Origin: an uncultured Lentisphaeria bacterium
GTDB lineage: Bacteria > Verrucomicrobiota > Lentisphaeria > JABSQK01 > CAJWLW01
NCBI GenBank assembly: GCA_913042885.1
Contig: CAJWLW010000327.1
Coordinates: 1 to 5,398, forward strand
Length of the DNA: 5,398 nt
Direction of reading: 5' to 3'
Under the pieces are notes generated by a model that ran no database searches, had not been told where the DNA came from, and saw only the letters and a program-made list of their open reading frames with translations. Positions 5,398 through 5,398 of the stretch are shown piece by piece. The translations under genes were made by a program, and so were the position numbers. Every line of letters starts with the position of its first letter. Position 1 is the stretch's first letter.

Positions 5398-5398
5398 G

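Overview
This window looks like an accessory, carbohydrate-related stretch of a fairly GC-rich bacterial genome. Three sizeable genes lie on the minus strand, reading from right to left. The protein families, the relaxed gene spacing and the many short intergenic repeats resemble uncultured members of the Planctomycetes/Verrucomicrobia/Lentisphaerae or Armatimonadetes groups. That placement is an impression from gene style only; there is no rRNA or other marker gene here.

Layout from the right edge (the 5' end for the minus strand). A possible gene 3' end (5308-5397) enters from the right. It is followed by a long palindrome with perfect 29-bp arms (5212-5296). Next is a 297-aa protein that looks like a concanavalin A-type jelly-roll domain (4257-5150). 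A 299-bp gap then holds a GC-rich hairpin (4008-4041) and GTGGAGTG tandem repeats (3969-3999); I recognise nothing in 4042-4256. The repeats run almost up to the start of a 767-aa DUF6259-like, glycoside-hydrolase-like protein (1654-3957). The 167-bp gap after it holds a small hairpin (1624-1639) and a palindrome built from 7-bp repeats (1521-1604). The start region of the next gene is a 13-bp triplication (1462-1500). That gene encodes a 413-aa beta-propeller related to oligogalacturonate lyase, PL22 (245-1486). Downstream of it lies a hairpin (166-199) and the tail of a possible plus-strand reading frame that enters from the left edge and contains three exact copies of a 13-bp repeat (1-192).

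Functionally, a PL22-like propeller, a TIM-barrel hydrolase candidate and a jelly-roll protein, all on one strand, suggest a small locus for breakdown or modification of an acidic or complex polysaccharide. None of the three shows a signal peptide from its chosen start, so they would act on imported oligosaccharides. No transporter, sensor or regulator is visible, and the wide gaps mean co-transcription is not proven.

The most unusual aspects are that a different class of repeat or palindrome occupies every gap, and that the PL22-like protein appears to have lost most of the metal-binding residues of the characterised lyases.
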